DNA from: Gaiellasilicea sp963850995
Lineage (GTDB): Bacteria; Actinomycetota; Thermoleophilia; Gaiellales; Gaiellaceae
Direction of reading: 5' to 3'
Length of the DNA: 64,000 bases
Assembly (NCBI GenBank): GCA_963850995.1
Contig: CAWKNQ010000014.1
Location: 62,001-126,000 of the forward strand
Positions 60,701 to 64,000 of the stretch are shown piece after piece. The notes beneath the pieces are model-generated. The model searched no databases. It saw only the letters and a program-made list of their open reading frames with translations, and had not been told where the DNA came from. Position numbers and translations under genes: made by a program. Numbering within the stretch: the first letter of the stretch is position 1; the number at the start of each line of letters is the position of its first letter.

Positions 60701-61236
60701 GCGGAGCCTCGAGGAGCTCGCGCCGCCTACGCGACGAGCTCGCCGAGACGGTCGAGCGCCGCTTCGCGGACACCTACCACGCCGTCGCCGAGCACTTCGC
60801 GGAGGTGGCGGCGACGCTCTTCCCCGGCGGCGAGGGCCGGCTCCGCCTCGTCGAGCCCGACGAGGAAGGCGGCGAGAGCGGGGTGGAGGTGGAGCTGCGC
60901 CCGGCCGGCAAGAAGATCACGCGGCTCGGGATGCTCTCGGGGGGCGAGAAGGCGCTCGGCGCGATCTCGTTCCTCTTCGCGCTCTTCCTCGCGAAGCCGT
61001 GCCCGTTCTACCTGCTCGACGAGGTCGAGGCCGCGCTCGACGACGCCAACATCGGCCGCTTCGTCGAGTTGCTCCGCCGCTACGCCGACCGCGCTCAGTT
61101 CGTCGTGATCACGCACCAGAAGCGGACGATGGAGGCCGCCGACGTGCTCTACGGCGTCACCATGGGCGCCGACGGCGTCAGCGAGGTCGTCTCGCGCCGC
61201 CTCCCGCGCGAAGAGGCAGTGGCGCTGGCGGGCTAG
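57798..61236 (+). pseudogene. smc: Chromosome segregation ATPase SMC, one frameshift near the C terminus
   Basis: Frame 3 covers about 975 residues: Walker A VVGPNGSGKSNVADAIVWA, a coiled-coil arm, a hinge at about 495-620 (PPAARALADEGAELALSLLDVEPGAERAVAAALGW, in pieces) and the return arm. At about 60725 the match moves to frame 1 (LRDELAETVERRFADTYHAVAEHF), which holds the signature LSGGEKALGAISFLFALF and Walker B FYLLDEVEAALDDANIGRF. One base lost in the run GCGCCGCC would restore it. SMC compacts and segregates chromosomes and is normally essential, so a sequencing error is likely. Corrected length is about 1,146 residues. Both arms contain an internal duplication. Confidence 0.88.
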
Positions 61237-61239
61237 CCG

Positions 61240-61584
61240 TCAGTCGAACTCGTACTGCGCCGCGAGCCGCTTCGGCGCCTGGATCAGCCACGCGTCGATC
61301 AGCCGCTCGCGCACCTCGTCCTCGTCGATGTGCTCGAGCCAGATGAGCAGGAACGCCGGCGAGGCCTCGAAGTGCGGCGTCAGCCGGTAGGCGTCAGGGT
61401 TCGAGGCGACCAGCAGCGGCCGCTCTTCGCGGTCGCATCGCGCCCACATCGCGCCGTCGTGGCGCGTGCTCAGGCCGGCGAACTTCTTGCCGCGGACCCC
61501 GAACGACGGCTTGCCCCACGAGGTCGTCTCCTCGATCTCGGGCAGCTCCCGCGCGAGCTCTGCCACCCGCTGCCACGTCACCAT
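61240..61584 (-). CDS. MmcQ/YjbR-family protein
   Basis: 114 residues. Family pattern ELPEIEETTSWGKPSFGVRGKKFAGLS, then LLVASNPDAYRLTPHF, FLLIWLEHIDEDEVRERLIDAWLIQAPKRL (in pieces). Such proteins adopt a small CyaY-like fold and are often called DNA-binding; no firm function is known. It is divergent from ftsY, and the two genes appear to share one 10-bp promoter core (61591-61600). Its stop lies 3 nt after the smc stop. Confidence 0.85.
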   Translation of the reverse strand: MVTWQRVAELARELPEIEETTSWGKPSFGVRGKKFAGLSTRHDGAMWARCDREERPLLVASNPDAYRLTPHFEASPAFLLIWLEHIDEDEVRERLIDAWLIQAPKRLAAQYEFD

Positions 61585-61590
61585 GTCCTC

Positions 61591-61600
61591 AGGCTAACCT
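61591..61600. promoter_or_regulatory. Shared bidirectional -10 core AGGCTAACCT
   Basis: On the plus strand TAACCT (61595-61600) lies 8 nt before the ftsY ATG; on the minus strand TAGCCT (61596-61591) lies 6 nt before the YjbR-like ATG. Both genes lack Shine-Dalgarno sequences, so both would be leaderless from one near-palindromic core. Confidence 0.45.
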
Positions 61601-61608
61601 CCGCGCCT

Positions 61609-62559
61609 ATGGCGAGAAGCTGGTCAGAGCTGCTGGGCGACGCGGAAGGGCCGCAGGAGACGGCGGAGCAACGCGAGGGATTCTTCGGCCGCCTGCGCGA
61701 CTCGCTCGGCAAGAGTCGCCGGGCACTGACGGGAGAGCTCGTCGCAGCGACCTTCGACCCCGGGAACGACGAAGACTGGGAGCGGCTCGAGGAGGCGCTG
61801 ATCCACGGCGACGTCGGCGTGCGCGCGACGGCCGAGCTCGTGCGGCGGCTGGAGGCGCGCAACGAGCTCGGCGACCTCGGCTCCGCGCTCGCGGAGGAGA
61901 TCGCCGAGATGCTCGGCGAGCCGGGCACGCTCAACCTGCGGGACCGCCCGAGCGTGATCCTCGTCGTCGGCGTCAACGGCACCGGCAAGACGACGACGAT
62001 CGGGAAGCTCGCGCAGAAGCTCCGCGAGCACGACCGCAGCGTCCTCCTCGGCGCCGCCGACACGTGGCGAGCGGCCGCCGAGGAGCAGCTCGAGATCTGG
62101 GCGGAGCGCGCCGAGGCGGACTTCGTCGGCGCGGCGCAGGGAGCCGATCCCGCGGCGGTGGCCTACGACGCCGTCGAGGCGGCTCGCGCCCGCGGCAAGG
62201 ACGTCGCGATCGTGGACACGGCCGGCCGCCTGCACACGCAGTCGAACCTGATGGAGGAGCTCGCCAAGGTGCGGCGCGTGATCGAGGGCCGCCTCGAGGG
62301 CGCCCCGCACGAGACGCTGCTCGTCGTCGACGCCACGACCGGCCAGAACGGGCTCCAGCAGGCACGGCTCTTCGGCGAGGCGGCCGGTGTCACCGGCGTC
62401 GCGCTGACGAAGCTCGACGGCTCGGCCAAGGGCGGGATCGCGGTCGCGATCGCCTACGAGCTCGGCCTGCCGGTGAAGCTGATCGGTGTCGGCGAGGGCC
62501 TCGACGACCTGCGTCCATTCGACCCGCAGGACTTCGCCAAGGCCCTCGTCTCCGGCTAG
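61609..62559 (+). CDS. ftsY: Signal recognition particle receptor FtsY
   Basis: 316 residues. NG domains: four-helix N domain (WERLEEALIHGDVGVRATAELV), G1 VVGVNGTGKTTTIGKLA (usual GxNGxGKTTT), DTWRAAAEEQL, G3 DTAGRLHTQSNLMEEL, G4 TKLDGSAKGG and the end GVGEGLDDLRPFDPQDFAKAL. The acidic A domain is nearly absent. It docks ribosome-SRP complexes at the membrane. Partner Ffh starts at 63031. Confidence 0.96.
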   Translation: MARSWSELLGDAEGPQETAEQREGFFGRLRDSLGKSRRALTGELVAATFDPGNDEDWERLEEALIHGDVGVRATAELVRRLEARNELGDLGSALAEEIAEMLGEPGTLNLRDRPSVILVVGVNGTGKTTTIGKLAQKLREHDRSVLLGAADTWRAAAEEQLEIWAERAEADFVGAAQGADPAAVAYDAVEAARARGKDVAIVDTAGRLHTQSNLMEELAKVRRVIEGRLEGAPHETLLVVDATTGQNGLQQARLFGEAAGVTGVALTKLDGSAKGGIAVAIAYELGLPVKLIGVGEGLDDLRPFDPQDFAKALVSG

Positions 62560-62576
62560 CCGCGAGCTCGGTCGGC

Positions 62577-62766
62577 CGTGTCCGCTCCCGCCATGTCGGG
62601 GCCAGGACCCCACATGTCCGCAACGGCCGCGTCCCTGGTGAGCACGGTGGCGCTGGCGCGCGAGGTGCACGCGGTGCTCACCCCGAGCCATGACTTGGAG
62701 CCACAACGTGTCCGCTCCGGACCTGTCGGGGCCAGGACCCCACATGTTCGCTACGGCCGCGTCCCT
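62577..62766 (+). repeat. Two direct copies of a 60-bp palindrome-containing repeat
   Basis: Copies lie at 62577-62636 and 62707-62766, offset by exactly 130 bp. They share GTGTCCGCTCC, TGTCGGGGCCAGGACCCCACA and CGGCCGCGTCCCT with few mismatches. Each holds GGGG/CCCC with TGT/ACA as a hairpin stem. GTCCGCAACGG of copy 1 also occurs in the rsmB repeat. No gene is seen in this 219-bp gap between ftsY and the dodecin gene. Confidence 0.65.
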
Positions 62767-62778
62767 CGCGGCCTCCCG

Positions 62779-62985
62779 CTAGCGCTCGACCTCGAAGGCG
62801 ATGTTCACGGTCGTCTTGAAGTTCGTGATCTTGCCGTCGGTGACGTCGCAGCTCATCGAGATGACCTGGGCGCCGTGGATGCCGCGCAGGGTCGTCCCCG
62901 CCTCCGACACCGCTACCTGAGCTGCCTCGGCGAAGCCGTCGGGGGAGCTGCCGATGACGGTGATCACCTTCGCGATGCTGGCCAT
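62779..62985 (-). CDS. Dodecin family protein
   Basis: 68 residues, the size of dodecins: IAKVITVIGSSPDGFAEAAQVAVSEAGTTLRGI (in pieces), then VISMSCDVTDGKITNFKTTVNIAFEVER. Dodecins are dodecameric flavin- or CoA-binding storage proteins; the flavin-stacking Trp seen in archaeal members is absent, and bacterial members differ. AAGGAGG lies about 5 nt before the ATG, a strong Shine-Dalgarno. It lies opposite in direction between ftsY and ffh, in the same window as the riboflavin operon. Confidence 0.88.
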   Translation of the reverse strand: MASIAKVITVIGSSPDGFAEAAQVAVSEAGTTLRGIHGAQVISMSCDVTDGKITNFKTTVNIAFEVER

Positions 62986-63016
62986 GCCGCCTCCTTCGAG
63001 TCGATTTCGCTGTATC

Positions 63017-63022
63017 TACACT
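63017..63022 (+). promoter_or_regulatory. -10-like hexamer for ffh (leaderless)
   Basis: TACACT ends 8 nt before the GTG at 63031; no Shine-Dalgarno is present and the -35 is weak. Confidence 0.45.
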
Positions 63023-63030
63023 GTCCGCCC

Positions 63031-64000
63031 GTGTTCGACACCCTTTCAGACAAGCTCCAGCACGCGCTGGGCGACCTCAGCCGCAAGGGCCGCCTCGACG
63101 AAGAGGCCATCTCGAAGGCGATGCGCGAGATCCGGCTCGCGCTGCTCGAGGCCGACGTCAACTTCCAGGTCGTCAAGGACTTCGTCGCCCAGGTGCGGGA
63201 GCGCGCCACCGGCCAGGAGGTGCTGAAGGGCCTGAACGCCGGCCAGCAAGTCGTGAAGATCGTGCACGAGGAGCTGACCGCGCTGATGGGCTCTGGCGAC
63301 TCGCGCCTCGCGTTCGGGAAGCCGCCGACGGTGATCCTGCTCGCGGGTCTCCAGGGCTCGGGCAAGACGACCGCGTCCGCGAAGCTCGCGCTCCGCCTGC
63401 GCAAGGACGGCAGGCACCCAGCCCTCGTCGCGGCCGACCTGCAGCGTCCGGCTGCGATCGACCAGCTCGAGCAGTTGGGCCGCCAGCTTCAGATCCCGGT
63501 CTACCGCAAGGAGACAAAGGACCCGGTCGAGGTCGTCAAGTACGGGATCCAGGCCGCGCAGACGAGCGGGCAAGACGTCGTCATCCTCGACACCGCCGGG
63601 CGCCTGCACATCGACGAGGAGCTGATGGACGAGCTTGCTCGCGTCCGCAGCGCCGCGAAGCCGACGAACATCCTGCTCGTGCTCGACGCCATGACCGGCC
63701 AGGAAGCCGTCAACGTCGCCCAGGCCTTCCAGGAGCGCGTCGCGTTCGACGGCGTCATCCTCACAAAGCTCGACGGCGATGCGCGCGGCGGCGCGGCGCT
63801 CTCCGTGCGTGCGGTCACCGGCAGGCCGATCAAGTACGTCTCCGTCGGCGAGAAGCTCGACCAGCTCGAGGAGTTCCACCCCGACCGGATGGCGTCGCGA
63901 ATCCTCGGTATGGGCGACGTGTTGACGCTGATCGAGAAGGCGGAGGCGGCGGTCGAGGAGGACGAGCAGGCGGCGATGGAGGCGCGGATGCGCGCCGGTG
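63031..64000 (+). CDS. ffh: Signal recognition particle protein Ffh (5' part)
   Basis: 323 codons are visible; the gene runs off the window. N domain (DTLSDKLQHALGDLSRKGRLDEEAI), G1 LAGLQGSGKTTASAKLA, DLQRPAAIDQLEQLG, G3 DTAGRLHIDEELMDEL, G4 TKLDGDARGGAALS and the end of the G domain EKLDQLEEFHPDRMASRILGMGDVLTLIEKAE (in pieces), where the M domain begins. The RNA- and signal-binding M domain is mostly outside. It pairs with FtsY encoded just upstream. Confidence 0.97.
   Translation, partial: MFDTLSDKLQHALGDLSRKGRLDEEAISKAMREIRLALLEADVNFQVVKDFVAQVRERATGQEVLKGLNAGQQVVKIVHEELTALMGSGDSRLAFGKPPTVILLAGLQGSGKTTASAKLALRLRKDGRHPALVAADLQRPAAIDQLEQLGRQLQIPVYRKETKDPVEVVKYGIQAAQTSGQDVVILDTAGRLHIDEELMDELARVRSAAKPTNILLVLDAMTGQEAVNVAQAFQERVAFDGVILTKLDGDARGGAALSVRAVTGRPIKYVSVGEKLDQLEEFHPDRMASRILGMGDVLTLIEKAEAAVEEDEQAAMEARMRAG

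Overview
The window is a GC-rich bacterial chromosome segment. Housekeeping gene order (priA-def-fmt-rsmB-rpe-rib; rpmB-asp23-fakA-recG-rsmD-coaD-rpmF-plsX-acpP-rnc-smc-ftsY-ffh), frequent GTG/TTG starts, many apparently leaderless genes and a SepIVA-like coiled-coil gene next to coaD suggest Actinomycetota, perhaps a deep lineage such as Thermoleophilia. The lineage is inference; no rRNA or tRNA gene was seen.

Layout. (1) 1-565 is the 3' part of a coiled-coil protein gene with one frame break. (2) About 807-27480 is a single enormous gene for a secreted protein that would be near 8,800 residues. It has a signal-like N terminus, an Ala/Ser/Thr/Pro-rich tether, a long beta-rich adhesin stalk with two repeat families, RTX calcium-binding repeats, nine ~133-residue DUF11-like units each with a DxDxDG-type loop, a TPGFWK domain, three Calx-beta domains and a C-terminal HExxHxxGxxH zinc-protease motif. 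As given, it is cut by several dozen frame changes, unlike the rest of the window. (3) metK at 27528-28775. (4) A minus-strand haem uptake operon (DUF3386-like, hmuT, hmuU, hmuV), then a divergent GMC oxidoreductase and a DtxR-family regulator. (5) 34.9-44.7 kb: priA, then def-fmt-methyltransferase-rsmB, then rpe-ribD-ribE-ribBA-ribH. (6) mltG diverges from rpmB across a perfect 25-bp palindrome. (7) 45.5-64 kb: L28, Asp23, FakA, a lone receiver, a DegV/FakB-like protein, RecG, GNAT (frameshifted), RsmD, CoaD, SepIVA-like, YceD/DUF177, an inserted ABC-F ATPase, L32, PlsX, ACP, RNase III, SMC (frameshifted), YjbR-like, FtsY, dodecin and the start of Ffh.

How the genes fit together. FakA, a FakB-like protein, PlsX and ACP form a fatty-acid activation set. 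The rib genes make flavins, and dodecin may store them. The hmu operon, the DtxR-type regulator and an operator-like dyad upstream of the operon suggest an iron/haem module. An 11-bp motif from that operator region recurs in the leader of the giant gene.

Regulatory style. Most transcription-unit heads have a TANNNT -10-like hexamer 6-8 nt before the start codon, implying leaderless mRNAs. Four convergent gene pairs share one CTAG as both stop codons. A dispersed GC-rich palindromic repeat lies between genes and once inside rsmB.
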